In this document: one piece after another, positions 10,424 through 20,516 of the stretch
How positions within the stretch are numbered: position 1 is the stretch's first letter
How the letters are laid out: each line of letters starts with the position of its first letter
NCBI GenBank assembly: GCA_024291935.2
Contig: CM044308.1
Location: forward strand, 120,492,501-120,556,500
Origin: Okapia johnstoni
Lineage: Eukaryota; Chordata; Mammalia; Artiodactyla; Giraffidae
DNA: 64,000 nucleotides
Direction of reading: 5' to 3'
The notes under the pieces: model-generated
The model's input: the letters and a program-made list of their open reading frames with translations, nothing else
The model's database searches: none
What the model was told of the DNA's origin: nothing
Program-made: the position numbers and the translations under genes

Positions 10424-12011
10424 AAAAAGATCTTCACGACCCATAGAATCATGATGGTGTGATCACTCACCTAGAGCCAGACATCCTGGAATGTGAAGTC
10501 AAGTGGGCCTTAGAAAGCATCACTACGAACAAAGCTAGTGGAGGTGATGGAATTCCAGTTGAGCTATTTCAGATCCTGAAAGATGATGCTGTGAAAGTGC
10601 TGCACTCGATATGCCAGCAAATTTGCAAAACTCAGCAGTGGCCACAGGACTGGAAAAGGTCAGTTTTCGTTCCAATCCCAAAGAAAGGCAATGCCAAAGA
10701 ATGCTCAAACTACCGCACAATTGCACTCATCTCACATGCTAGTAAAGTAATGCTCAAAATTCTCCAAGCCAGGCTTCAGCAATACATGAACCGTGAACTT
10801 CCAGATGTTCAAGCTGGTTTTAGAAAAGGCAGAGGAACCAGAGATCAAATTGCCAATATCCACTGGATCATCGAAAAAGCAAGAGAGTTCCAGAAAAACA
10901 TCTATTTCTGCTTTATTGACTATGCCAAAGCCTTTGACTGTGTGGATCACAATAAACTGTGGAAAATTCTGAAAGTGATGGGAATACCAGATCACCTGAC
11001 CTGTCTCTTGAGAAACCTGTATGCAGGTCAGGAAGCAACAGTTAGAACTGGACATGGAACAACAGACTGGTTCCAAATAGGAAAAGGAGTACATCAAGGC
11101 TGTATATTGTCACCCTGCTTATTTAATTTATATGCAGAGTACATCATGAGAAACGCTGGGCTGGAAGAAACACAAGCTGGAATCAAGATTGCCAGGAGAA
11201 ATATCAATAACCTCAGATATGCAGATGACACCACCCTTATGGCAGAAAGTGAAGAAGAACTAAAGAGCCTCTTGATGAAGGTGAAAGAGGAGAGGGAAAA
11301 AGTTGGCTTAAAGCTCAACGTTCAGAAAACTAAGATCATGGCATCTGGTCCCATCACTTCATGGGAAATAGATGGGGAAACAGTGGAAACAGTGTCAGAC
11401 TTTATTTTTGGGGGCTCCAGAATCACTGCTGATGGTGACTGCAGCCATGAAATTAAAAGACGCTTACTCCTTGGAAGGAAGGTTATGGCCAACATAGATA
11501 GCATATTTAAAAGCAGAGACATTACTTTTCCAACAAAAGTTCGTCTAGTCAAGGCTATGGTTTTTCCAGTAGTCATGTATGGATGTGAGAGTTGGACGGT
11601 GAAGAAGGCTGAGCGCCAAAGAATTGATGCTTTTGAGCTGTGGTGTTGGAGAAGACTCTTGAGAGTCCCTTGGACTGCAAGGAGATCCAATCAATCCATC
11701 CTAAAAGAGATCAATCCTGGGTGTTCATTGGAAAGTCTGATGTTGAAGCTGGAACTCCAATACTTTGGCCACCTCATGCGAAGAGTTGACTCATTGGAAA
11801 AGACCCTAATGCTGGGTAGGATTGGGGGTGGGAGGAGAAGGGGACGACAGAGGATGAGATGGTTAGATGGCATCACTGACTCGATGGACATGGGTTTGGG
11901 TAGACTCCGGGAGTTGTGATTGACAGGGAGGCCTGGCGTGCTGCAGTTCATGGGGTTGCAAAGAGTTGGACACGACTGAGCGACTGAACTGAACTGAACT
12001 GAACTGAACTC
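10424..12011 (+). mobile_element. BovB LINE, 5'-truncated, intact insertion with TSD
   Basis: A single 1.59-kb sense insertion running from within ORF2 (just upstream of the palm domain) to a ctgaa-repeat tail at about 11984-12010. Flanked by the 13-bp TSD agttaaatg(t/g)aca at 10411-10423 and 12012-12024. It is the best-preserved BovB in the window and carries the only long open frame. Confidence 0.96.
10459..11919 (+). CDS. BovB reverse transcriptase domain, partial ORF2
   Basis: An open frame of 486 codons within the BovB insertion. Full BovB ORF2 is a fused endonuclease and RTE-clade reverse transcriptase that carries out target-primed reverse transcription in the nucleus. Here the endonuclease is missing through 5' truncation. 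RT motifs are present: motif A FIDYAKAFD at residues 152-160 (catalytic D154), motif B around HQGCILSPC (212-220), motif C YADD at 254-257, then the RTE C-terminal [15 protein letters not shown] region and a basic [12 protein letters not shown] segment. The start is the first codon after an in-frame TAG at 10444 and is a GTG, so it is not a biological start. The C-terminus is cut by a small frame change near 11915. An old coding relic, not expected to be expressed as a functional enzyme. Confidence 0.9.
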   Translation: MITHLEPDILECEVKWALESITTNKASGGDGIPVELFQILKDDAVKVLHSICQQICKTQQWPQDWKRSVFVPIPKKGNAKECSNYRTIALISHASKVMLKILQARLQQYMNRELPDVQAGFRKGRGTRDQIANIHWIIEKAREFQKNIYFCFIDYAKAFDCVDHNKLWKILKVMGIPDHLTCLLRNLYAGQEATVRTGHGTTDWFQIGKGVHQGCILSPCLFNLYAEYIMRNAGLEETQAGIKIARRNINNLRYADDTTLMAESEEELKSLLMKVKEEREKVGLKLNVQKTKIMASGPITSWEIDGETVETVSDFIFGGSRITADGDCSHEIKRRLLLGRKVMANIDSIFKSRDITFPTKVRLVKAMVFPVVMYGCESWTVKKAERQRIDAFELWCWRRLLRVPWTARRSNQSILKEINPGCSLESLMLKLELQYFGHLMRRVDSLEKTLMLGRIGGGRRRGRQRMRWLDGITDSMDMGLGRLREL

Positions 12012-12140
12012 AGTTAAATGGACAGGTGATTGGTTTTTCCAGAATAAGTCCTAACCAGTTACATTTCAGAAAACTCCTTAAGCATTTTAACAGGAATGCA
12101 ACACCTTCCCAATCCAGGTTTGGGATAATTTTTCCCTCTT

Positions 12141-12268
12141 TTTAAAAAAAATTATTTATTTTAAATTAAAGGCTAATTGTTTACAATATCATGTTGATTT
12201 CTGCCATATATCAACATGAATCAGCCATAGGTATACATATGTGCCCTCCCTCTTGAAACTCCCTCCTC
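12141..12268 (-). mobile_element. L1 3' end, truncated
   Basis: attatttattttaaattaaa, ggctaattgtttacaatatc, atcaacatgaatcagccata, the reverse complement of the ruminant L1 3' UTR. More diverged than the 25.1-kb copy. Confidence 0.82.
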
Positions 12269-12440
12269 AATTTTTCTCTTATAGTGTATTTTTAAAAGAT
12301 ATTTCAACATACATCTTTGTCTCATTTTTTAGTTGTAAATATATTCTATTTTCTGACATCAGCCTATATGTAAACACAGTGACCATTTTGCTGTTGTTGT
12401 AGAGTAAAGGGCTGATGGAGATCACAGTGGGAGTCCTAGC

Positions 12441-12548
12441 TTCTTTTTTTGCAGCTTGTGGAATCTTAGTTCCTTGACTGAGGATCAAACCTGAGCTCCT
12501 GGCAAGGGGAGCGCAGAGTCCCAGCCACTGGACAGCCAGGGAATTCCT
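12441..12548 (-). mobile_element. CHR SINE, short form
   Basis: gcagcttgtggaatcttagt, gaggatcaaacctgagctcc, ccactggacagccagggaat. Minus-strand CHR without its distal half. Confidence 0.86.
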
Positions 12549-12640
12549 GAGGGAGAGCTAGTTTCAACAGAACTGTCAGGGAAAACCTCTTTGAGGATCT
12601 CATCTTTAAGCTGAGGAAGTCATATTTGATGTGTTGAGAA
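12549..12640 (-). mobile_element. L2 LINE relic, left part
   Basis: aaacctctttgaggatctca and aagctgaggaagtcatattt resemble the reverse complement of the L2 C-terminal coding region. Likely continues at 13030-13150 beyond an inserted LTR-like segment. Confidence 0.5.
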
Positions 12641-12649
12641 AAAAAATGA

Positions 12650-13025
12650 ATCAACAGTCAATCTAAGAAAAGAATGGAAAATTTTATTTGAGCCAATCTG
12701 GGAGACAGACAATCTTTCAGAAAGCTCTGAGGACTGTTTTACCCACTAGAGGTCAAAACCCAGTTATCCATTTGTGAGACAAAAATTTAAACATCAGAAG
12801 ACATATTGCCAGTTTACACAATCTGGATCAGCAGGTACAAAGCAAGTCATGCGTCATCACTACCCTTTAGAAGATGAAGAAAGAATGTTATCTCCTCAGG
12901 AGATCTGGTAAGTGCAGACGCACAGCACACACCAAAGGGGAGGGAGGAGGCCCAAACAGAGAAAAATCTTATGTTTAAATTTTTTCTTTTCTTGCCATAA
13001 AACGTGACTTTTATTTCATCTGAGG
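12650..13025. repeat. LTR-like relic of an endogenous retroviral element (tentative)
   Basis: gaatggaaaattttatttga, gccaatctgggagacagaca, gcaggtacaaagcaagtcat and ctcaggagatctggtaagtg match wording I associate with an old mammalian LTR family. No internal genes are present. Family and orientation are not certain. It sits inside the L2 relic. Confidence 0.45.
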
Positions 13026-13029
13026 CCTA

Positions 13030-13200
13030 AAAAAAAGACAAAAGGCTATTTAAGTGAGATGACAGTGAAAAGCATTCCATTTGAAGGGAGAGCTTGTATG
13101 AAGACCCTGAGAAAGGAGAGTGACTTTGAAGGTGGTGTTATCTGAGGAAGGGGGCATAGAAGGTTCCATTCAGTTCAGAAAGTCCAGACACCAACTCTGA
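13030..13200 (-). mobile_element. L2 LINE relic, right part
   Basis: agtgaaaagcattccatttg and gaccctgagaaaggagagtg continue the L2 reverse-complement alignment begun at 12549. Short and diverged. Confidence 0.45.
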
Positions 13201-13253
13201 TGGTTCCATCCTGAGCTTTATGCCAACCCCTGAGGGTAAAGTACTGTGAATGA

Positions 13254-13462
13254 GGTACTTCCCTGGTGGTCCTATGGTTAAGAATCCACCTTCCAATGCA
13301 GGGGACACAGGTTCGATCCATGGTCTGGTCAAGGAACTAAGATCTCACGTGCTGAGAGGCCACTAAGCCCTCACACTGAAGCTACTGAGCCTGGAGCCTT
13401 GGAGCCCAAAAGCCACAACTAAGACCCAATGCTACCAAATAAATAAATATATTGTTTTAAAC
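13254..13462 (+). mobile_element. CHR SINE, full length, with TSD
   Basis: acttccctggtggtcctatg head, ggttcgatcc B box, gagcccaaaagccacaacta and an (aaat)n tail. The approximate TSD aaagtactgtgaatga / aaaggtactttgaatga at 13238-13253 and 13463-13479 has small differences. Confidence 0.92.
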
Positions 13463-13483
13463 AAAGGTACTTTGAATGATATG

Positions 13484-13790
13484 GGCTTCCCAGTTGGCAC
13501 TAGTGGTAAAGAATCTGCCTGCCAGTGCAGGAGATGCAAGAGACGAAGGTTCAATCCCCGGGTCAGGAAGATCCCCTGGAGTAGGAAATGGCAATAGACT
13601 CCAGTATTCCTTTTTTTTTTAATTTTTTTTTTTTAATAATTGAAAGATAATTGCTTTACATAATTTTGTGGTTTTCTGTCATACTCCAGTATTCTTGCCT
13701 GGAAAACTCCAGGGACAGAGTAGACTGGTAGGCTACAATCCATGGGGCTACAGAAAGTCAGACATGACTGAGCGACTAAGCTATAGCACT
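13484..13790 (+). mobile_element. Bov-tA SINE, split by a 73-bp L1 fragment
   Basis: Head gggcttcccagttggcacta, B box ggttcaatccc, then interrupted at 13610 and resumed at 13695 (ttgcctggaaaactccaggg) to gactgagcgactaagc. Outer TSD aatgat(a/g)tg at 13475-13483 and 13791-13799. Confidence 0.93.
13610..13682 (-). mobile_element. Ultra-short L1 3' insertion inside a SINE
   Basis: T-rich start then ataattgaaagataattgct and ttgtggttttctgtcat, the last ~70 bp of ruminant L1 in reverse. It is flanked by a 12-bp TSD actccagtattc (13598-13609 and 13683-13694), which is a duplicate of the host SINE sequence. Confidence 0.85.
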
Positions 13791-14061
13791 AATGATGTGG
13801 GAGGAGCTAGGGTGAGGTGCTAAGGAAGGGACAGAAGGACTCAAGAAGGGGAATGACTCTCCTTCACATTCCAGAGGAAGAAAGATTTCTGTAGAAGTTG
13901 GTTCCCTGAGGGCACCCTCCTTTTCTGCACCATGAAGTAAGAGTGACTGATGTCATTAGTGACATCCGTCAAGACAAGCCGTTGGAGACAGGAGCGCTGC
14001 ACTGAAAAGGGAGTCCAAAGGCTTCACCATCAGCTGTGTTTGTTATGCTCTCTATTCTACA

Positions 14062-14245
14062 TAGCTCAGTTGGTAAAGAATCTGCCTGCAATGCAGGAGA
14101 CCCTGGTTCAATTCCTGGGTCGGGAAGATCCCCTGGAGAAGGGAAAGGCTACCCGCTCCAGTATTCTGGCCTGGAGAATTCCATGGACTCTATAGTCCAT
14201 GGGGTCGCAAAGAGTTGGACACGACTGAATGACTTTCACTTTCTG
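14062..14245 (+). mobile_element. Bov-tA SINE (Bov-tA3-like)
   Basis: Head truncated to tagctcagttggtaaagaat. It has the variant body gaagggaaaggctacccgct and ccatggactctatagtccat, ending tgactttcactttc. Short TSD ttctaca at 14055-14061 and 14246-14252. Confidence 0.93.
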
Positions 14246-14437
14246 TTCTACAGGTGACAGGATTTCTGAAGCAGGTTGACCCAAAGCCGGTTGAGGGAGT
14301 ATCTTCCTTGCAGACCCACTCTCCCTAAAGATGGGTTGACAGGCCTAAAGGAACTGAGTTCCTAGAGAAACTCGGGGAATTGAGATTAGCCCAAATTTAG
14401 CCTCAGACTGAAGCCACATTATATCAACACAGTTTAT

Positions 14438-14564
14438 TAATATTACTATTATTATTAGCTGTGCCTCAAAGCTTGTGGGATCTTAGTTCACCAGCCAGGG
14501 ATCAAACCCAAGCCCGTGGCAGAGAAAGCACCGAGTCCTAATGACTGGACTGCCAGGGAACATC
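14438..14564 (-). mobile_element. CHR SINE with TSD
   Basis: Minus-strand short CHR (gctgtgcctcaaagcttgtg, ggatcaaacccaagccc, ctggactgccagggaa). The 13-bp perfect TSD caacacagtttat lies at 14425-14437 and 14565-14577. Confidence 0.93.
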
Positions 14565-14577
14565 CAACACAGTTTAT

Positions 14578-15357
14578 AAGGAAGGACTCTCCCTACATCT
14601 CCTATCCATTGGGTTAGAACAGATTAGCCCCCAGGACTCCAGCAGATGGATTTTGGTTAGATATGTGACTATCTTCAAATAAACTTCTATTAGTGGGGAC
14701 TCTTAATTATAAGGACAAAAACTCAACTCAAACTAGCTAAAACAAAGATAAAAAGCTGCTAACGGGTTCACATCTTGGGAAGAACAAGAGAGCGTGTTGC
14801 AGCAACGAAGACCTAGCAGAGCCATAAGCAAATGAATAGATAATTTGAAAAATCTGTACACATCAAATCCTAGGGAAGGGCTGGCCAACCCTTCTGGTAT
14901 GGCCAACCTCTCTGGTTGGCCAATCAGGGGGAGAAAGTGATCCTGGTTAGATCATGGCCAGGTCCTGGTCCTGGGTTAACCTTTGAGACAAAGGCTGTTA
15001 GAACTTCGTGACTCCAAGTCCTATGAAATGGGAAGAGTCTGTTCCCCAACACTAAAGGTGATGGAGAGACAAAAAACAACAAAATCTAGAATGGTAAGGG
15101 AAGTTAAGGATAAATTCTTTTTATGAACATAGCACAAAAGAAGTATAAAAATTCCTACAATCCAGCTTGGACGTCTTCTCCAAGCACCCAATTAAATTAC
15201 TCTTCTTAAAGAGTAACTTTTTCATGAAGTGACACTTAAGATATTGAAAAAATGCAGCAGGACAGGAAATCAGCTTGCTCTCCTCAGAGATGTAGAGAAG
15301 GGCTGTAAGTGGGTTCCTGCCGCTTAGGTAAAATAGGCATAGAAAGGGACCAATAAA
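14578..15357. other. Unassigned spacer, possibly part old repeat
   Basis: Nearly 800 bp. aaaactcaactcaaactagc near 14725 resembles the start of an old interspersed repeat whose family I cannot name; similar wording recurs near 21350. No gene seen. Confidence 0.3.
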
Positions 15358-15360
15358 GCA

Positions 15361-15522
15361 GCAGACAGAGCGACAGAGGATGGAATGGTTGGATGCATCA
15401 TTGACTCAACGGACTTGGGTTTGAGCAAACTCCAGGAGACAGTGAAGGACAGGGAAGCCTGGTGTGCTGCAGTCCATGGAGTTGCAGAGTGGGACACGAC
15501 TGAGCAACTGAAAAACAACAAA
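15361..15522 (+). mobile_element. BovB LINE 3' fragment
   Basis: gagcgacagaggatggaatg to gggacacgactgagcaactg, with an aaaaacaacaaa tail of the older type, like the 3.6-kb copy. About 160 bp. Confidence 0.92.
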
Positions 15523-16481
15523 TGAGCAGAAGAGGCTGGAACTTTCTGGAAGCCTCAGTAAGAGACAGCAGGCTACAGTCCAGGAAAGCATGGGCCCAAC
15601 ACGAAGAAGTTGGAAGGTCTCAGATGATAGATGTTTAATGCTTCTCTACGTAACTCTCCAAATACCGAGAGTCACCTGTCAGGTATTCATGGTGAGGTCA
15701 TGGTGCTGAAAAAAAATAATAAACAGAAACCTCAACTGAATTGAGAGGCCAGAATGGGGAAGCTTTCACATCCTGTGCAGATAGCAGAGTCCAACAGGAA
15801 GGAAAAGGAGTCCTGGTAAGGACTCAGCCGATGAAAAGTTGTGGGCTGTGGAAAACTGACTCTCACTGTCCGTTCTTCCCTCTATAAAAGTGTTCTCCTT
15901 CCCTGGCTCTGTGGGAACTGGTACACGGCTCACCATAGTTGTAGACCCTGAACTGTAATTCTCTTCTGACCCCACATACATGCATCTTCGCTGGAGAAAT
16001 ATCTGGCAATCTGTTTCAGATCAACAGTGAGTACCCCTGGGATGAGAAGAATGGGGAGGGAGGGATTAAGATCAAAGCAAAGTCTCCAGATCTAGAGAGG
16101 GGTTCTCAACAAATTTCTAAGTCAGGGACTCAGGCCCAGGAAACAGACAGAGATGTAGAACTGATAACCGATCTAGAACTGATAGCCAGAAGAGATGGCC
16201 TTGGACAAGTCAGAAGCCCAGTTACTGAAGCATGAATTCAGAGCTGGTCTAACAGTTAGTATGACTTTGTGTGCCAAGTCCCTGGACCATTGTTAGGATG
16301 CCTTCCAGACACTGAGGTTTATTTTAGGGGCCAGATGGTTGGGGTCTGTGGGGAGAGGGAGGATAGAGAAGCTGGAAGTCAGGCAGGTTCTGACAGATTC
16401 AAGGAAAGATGATTTAGTAAGCAAAAGTAATAGAATGTGTTTTGGTCGGATCAAGTCCCAGAGCTGTATTAGAGTCGTAGA
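15523..16481. other. Unassigned spacer
   Basis: About 960 bp with no confident transposon and no coding frame of note. Confidence 0.35.
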
Positions 16482-16725
16482 GGACTTTCCCTGGTGGTTA
16501 AGAATAAGATAAGACTCTGACATGGGTTTGATCCCTGGTCCAGGAAGATTCCATACGCTGTGGGGCAACTAAGCCCATGTGCCTAGTGCCTGTGCTCAGC
16601 AACAGAAGAAGCCCCTGCAATGAGAAGCCTGCACGCGGCAACGAAGAGTACAGGCCCTGCTCGCTGCAAGCAGAGAAAACCCGCGCACAGCAACGCAGAC
16701 CCAGCGCAGCCAAAAATAGTTATAA
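16482..16725 (+). mobile_element. CHR SINE, long form (CHR-2-like)
   Basis: ggactttccctggtggttaa head, gggtttgatccctggtcc, ggcaactaagcccatgtgcc, repeated gcaacgaagagtac and gcaacgcagacccagcgcag toward the 3' end. Minus-strand ORFs here are shadows. Confidence 0.9.
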
Positions 16726-16941
16726 ACTGAAGTGGTAGCAGAGAGATACTTTTTAAAAAAGAGGAAGAGGCCACACTTGATTTCAGGAATCAGACACTGT
16801 GAGAATATCATGGCCACCAAATATTAGTACAACGTTGGGGGCACATGTGGATAGAAATAATTTGAGATTTGCATATATCTTCCAAGATGTGTCTCTCTGT
16901 GTAAAGTCCTATGGATAAAGTTGTGACTTCAGTTTCCAGTT

Positions 16942-17118
16942 GGGCTTCCCTGGCGGCTCAGAGGGTAAAGAATCTGCTTGCAATGCGGGAGACCCTGGAA
17001 TAGGGAATGGCTACCCGCCTCAGTATTGTTGCCTGGAGAATTCCATGGAGAGAGGAGCCTGGCGGGCTACAGTCCACGGGGTCACCAAGAGTCAGACACG
17101 ACCGAGCTACGAACACTC
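16942..17118 (+). mobile_element. Bov-tA SINE with internal deletion
   Basis: gggcttccctggcggctcag head, then gggagaccctgg joins directly to aatagggaatggctacccgc. The B-box segment (ggttcgatccctggg) has been lost, so its internal RNA polymerase III promoter is incomplete. It ends gacacgaccgagctacgaac. Confidence 0.9.
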
Positions 17119-17324
17119 CAGTTTCAAGCAACCTGGCAACATTCATTTACAACTTAAAAATACAATAGAATCATTTACATATCTCCTAGAAACCAAGGAT
17201 GTTATACCTCTAGTGATTTGGATAATGTTGTACGTGTTTTCTTTTTTAAATTCTAATTAAACCATCCATCACATCAAGGTGATAATTTTCTCAAGTATGC
17301 TCTTCATTAAACTACTGAGTTTTA

Positions 17325-17365
17325 AAGCAATTATACTTCAATAAAAATCAATTAAAAAAACACAG
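17325..17365 (+). mobile_element. Ultra-short L1 3'-tail insertion (about 41 bp)
   Basis: aagcaattatacttcaataa then aaatcaattaaaaaaac is the extreme 3' end of ruminant L1. Flanked by TSD aac(t/c)actgagtttta at 17310-17324 and 17366-17380. Confidence 0.75.
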
Positions 17366-17380
17366 AACCACTGAGTTTTA

Positions 17381-18110
17381 TTTTGTCTCCAATAGCATGA
17401 AGACTTTTGACTCCTAGGGGAAAATTTCGTGTGAGTGGCCGTCTGTTACTTTTGGGGTACTGGATATGGAGGAGTCTTCTTCCATCCATTCCTTTTGAAA
17501 GCGCTCTCCCTCCCAATTCATGGGATTCTGGTGGACCTGTCAATTACATGGGTTGATGAACCAGGCTGCCCAATCAGAGTACTTAACTGCCCTTAGACAT
17601 ACACTCAGTTGAGGAGGAAGCAAGTGACATCATCTTAGTTGTTTTCAAAAATTGATGCAAATGTTAGGGCAGTAAAAGTTGCACTCTTATTTTTGGAATT
17701 GCTACTTGTGAGAATAATGTAAGCTTGGGCTGTTTGGTTGCTATTTTTGTTCCATGTGGAGAAAACCTGTCTGAAAATAAAGCCACACAGAGAAAAATAG
17801 AATCAAGAGGGAGAAATGCAAAGAGAAAGGTAGAAGGAGAGAGCTAATGATGTGATTTGCACCCTTCGATCCACTTACGCTAGAAGCAGGACCCACTCCT
17901 CAGACTTCTCATTTCCTGGAGCCTTTTCATTCTCTTCTTGTTAAAATTAGATTGAGTTCAGTTTCCACCATTTACAGTTGAATGTACCTGGACATTCAAA
18001 GATCAACAATCCAGATACGCAGAGCCTTGTGGCAGTATCACTACCCTGGTCACCACATGAATACTGGCCAGAGGTGAGCATTTTTAGTTTTTTGGGTTTT
18101 TTTTTACTTT
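17381..18110. other. Unassigned spacer
   Basis: About 730 bp without recognised repeats; no coding frame of interest. Confidence 0.35.
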
Positions 18111-18122
18111 ATTAGTAGACAT

Positions 18123-18266
18123 TTTAAAAAACAGTTATTTATTTATTTGGCTTCCCCAGGTCTTAGCTGTAGTACATGGGATCTAGTTCCCTAATAAGGA
18201 ATTGAACCCAGGCCCCCTGCACTGGGAATGCAGAGTCTTAGCCACTAGACCACCTGGGAAGTCTCT
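18123..18266 (-). mobile_element. CHR SINE with TSD
   Basis: ttatttatttatttggcttc, ggaattgaacccaggccccc, ccactagaccacctgggaag. TSD attagt(a/g)gacat at 18111-18122 and 18267-18278. Confidence 0.93.
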
Positions 18267-18316
18267 ATTAGTGGACATCTGAGGATAAATTTTGTGTTAT
18301 ATAATTTCTACTTTTT

Positions 18317-18651
18317 AAAAAATGTATTTATTTGTTGTTGTGATGATTGTTTATTGGCTGTGCTGCGTCTTTGTTGCTGCACCGGGCTTTCTGTGGCTGC
18401 GGAGGGCAAAGGCTACTCTCTGGTTATGGTGCTCGGGCTTCCTATTTCAGGGGCTTCCATTGTCACAGAGCATTGGCTCCAGGAACATGGGCTTCGTGTG
18501 CAGCTCGTGCACTCTAGGGCACAGGCTCAGGAGTTGTGGCACAGAGATTTTAGTTGCCCAAGGCATGTGGAATCTTTCTAGACTAGGGATCGAACTCCTG
18601 TCCCCTGCATTGGCAGATGGATTCCTATCCACTGTACCACCAGGAAGTCCT
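18317..18651 (-). mobile_element. CHR SINE, full-length long form, with TSD
   Basis: A 335-bp minus-strand copy: ggctgtgctgcgtctttgtt, cacaggctcaggagttgtgg, gggatcgaactcctgtcccc, ccactgtaccaccaggaagt. TSD ataatttctacttttt / ataatgtccacttttt at 18301-18316 and 18652-18667. The two overlapping plus-strand ORFs are antisense artefacts. Confidence 0.92.
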
Positions 18652-18845
18652 ATAATGTCCACTTTTTGCCTCCATTTTCTACCTGTTAGAATTGCATGCA
18701 ATGAGGGCACCTTCAACAAATTGAATAGTTAATGGTTTTAATTTTAATTTGGCACCATGGAACTATGTCAAGCTACAAAACTTGAGACATGAACCTGCTT
18801 TTCATATTTGATGACAATATTTGCAAAGAATTTAGTGGCACTGGG

Positions 18846-19072
18846 AGGCTTCCCTGGTGGTACTAGTGGTAAAGAACCCACCTGCCAATGCAGGAGACAT
18901 AAGAGAGGTGGGTTCGATCCCTGGGTTGGGAAGGTCCCCTGGAGGAGGGCATGGCAACCCATGCCAGTATTCTTGCCTGGAGAATCCCATGAACAGAGGA
19001 GCCTGGTGGGCTACAGTCCATAGGTTTGCAAAGAGTCAGACATGACTGAAGCGACTTAGCACGCACACACAT
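18846..19072 (+). mobile_element. Bov-tA SINE (actagtggt variant)
   Basis: ggaggcttccctggtggtac, tagtggtaaagaacccacct, gggttcgatccctgggttgg, through gactgaagcgacttagcac. Full length. Confidence 0.94.
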
Positions 19073-19184
19073 GTGGTACATAAGTACTAATTTTACATGA
19101 TATTAAAGTAGATTGTTCTCTGTCATTGTGCATGAATGAAATAGGTTTCTCTGTATCATAAGACATATAAAAGAATGTATAAAA

Positions 19185-19800
19185 TCACATGCTGACAACT
19201 CCTAACTGCTATCTGACATAGTTCCTGCTTTGCTCTTGGGAAGTTCAAAGCAGCTCTGATTCTTGATCTTATGCATGAATTTTCTCCTCCTCTTTGGAAG
19301 CTTTGTCTCTGATCTCCTAGTTTTGCAATCATGTATCTTGATATGGGTCTTTTCCCATTCCTTATGCTGAGGAATCTTTTGAATGTTAGGATCTTTTCAC
19401 TCTGGAAACATGCTGAAATTTTTCTTGTATCTGATAATTTGCTCCTTTCTATTTTCCCTGTTCTTATGTCTTCAACTCATTTCATTAAAAAAAAATGTAC
19501 ATATTGAGGACATGCTATGTGTCTGGTTTTGTTCTAGGCAATATACAAAACAAACAAAAAAATCCTTATCTTACAGGTAGTCACGTTTTAGATAGAAATT
19601 GGATGTTTCGCAATGAGCCTATAATTTTTTTCTCTCCAATTTCCATCTTTTTGAGGTTTTTTTTTCTTCTTTCTGGAAGACTCCTCAACTGTATCTTCCA
19701 AATCATTTATTAAAGTCTTTGCTTCTGCTACAATATTTTCAATTTCCAAGGGTTCTTTATTATTTTGTGAGTTCATATCCTTATTTATCTCTCTGAGGAT
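19185..19800 (-). mobile_element. HAL1/L1 ORF1 relic
   Basis: The reverse complement encodes remnants of an L1-type ORF1 coiled coil. The minus frame at 19588-19776 reads NKEPLEIENIVAEAKTLIND then LEDTVEESSRKK, matching the EIKNMIAEIKNSIEGLEDKV-like heptads of HAL1/L1 ORF1. Ancient, with stops. An L2 fragment interrupts it at about 19490-19590. Confidence 0.65.
19490..19590 (-). mobile_element. L2 LINE 3' UTR fragment in HAL1 relic
   Basis: attgaggacatgctatgtgt, ctggttttgttctaggcaat, acaaacaaaaaaatcctta match the reverse complement of the L2 3' UTR. Confidence 0.6.
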
Positions 19801-20385
19801 GTTTTTAATAGCTTTATTTTTTTATGTTGTCGCTTGCTTGAATTATCTCTACGCCTATAAATGTTTTTGTCTTGTTTATGTGTTTTTTTGTCTATGTTTT
19901 TCCTGAAGAGAACTTTCTTTCTCACTTATTCATATTGAGTTCTGCATTTGAAACTTTAATTTTCATTTTAAAAGCTTAACTTTGATGGTATGGTATTTAA
20001 TAGCTAGCTGCCTCTATTTTAGATGAATTGCGTCTTTAATCAGAAACCATTCTCAGTGCATACTTTGATCTTTTAAACAGGAAAGACAATTTGAGGGTTG
20101 AATATTTATCTAATGAATTCAGTGGAGCCAATTAAGATAATTCAGGTCAATAGGAAAAAAATAACTTAATATATGTTTCTCACTTAGCTATTTCACAAGG
20201 TTGACAATCACTCACCTACTATAGCTGCCTCTAATAAGTCCAGAGTAAATGCAACCTCCTTGGAGAAAAAGATGCTAGAAATTTTACTCAGAACTCATAT
20301 TTTGAAACTTAAAAAGTAAACTGAAGTGGCTTTATCTATACACATTTCAAGATGATCTTCTCAGAGAGAATACTTATGCAATGTT
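19801..20385. other. Unassigned AT-rich spacer
   Basis: About 585 bp, AT-rich. May include more diverged HAL1 sequence at its left edge; nothing else recognised. Confidence 0.3.
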
Positions 20386-20390
20386 TCAGT

Positions 20391-20516
20391 GGAGGATGAA
20401 ATGACAGCTCACTCCAGTATCCTTGCCTGGGGAATCCCATGGACAGAGGAGCCTGGCAGGCTACCGTCCAAGGGGTCGAAGAGTTGGACATGACTTGGCG
20501 ACTAAACTGCCACCAC
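20391..20516 (+). mobile_element. Bov-tA SINE, 5'-truncated
   Basis: Only the BovB-derived body: cactccagtatccttgcctg, ggaatcccatggacagagga, tggacatgacttggcgacta. The tRNA-like head is missing. Confidence 0.9.

Noticed and set aside
18322..18732. Overlapping ORFs of 95-136 codons
   Set aside because: They lie in a full-length CHR SINE with TSD; apparent protein is repeat translation.
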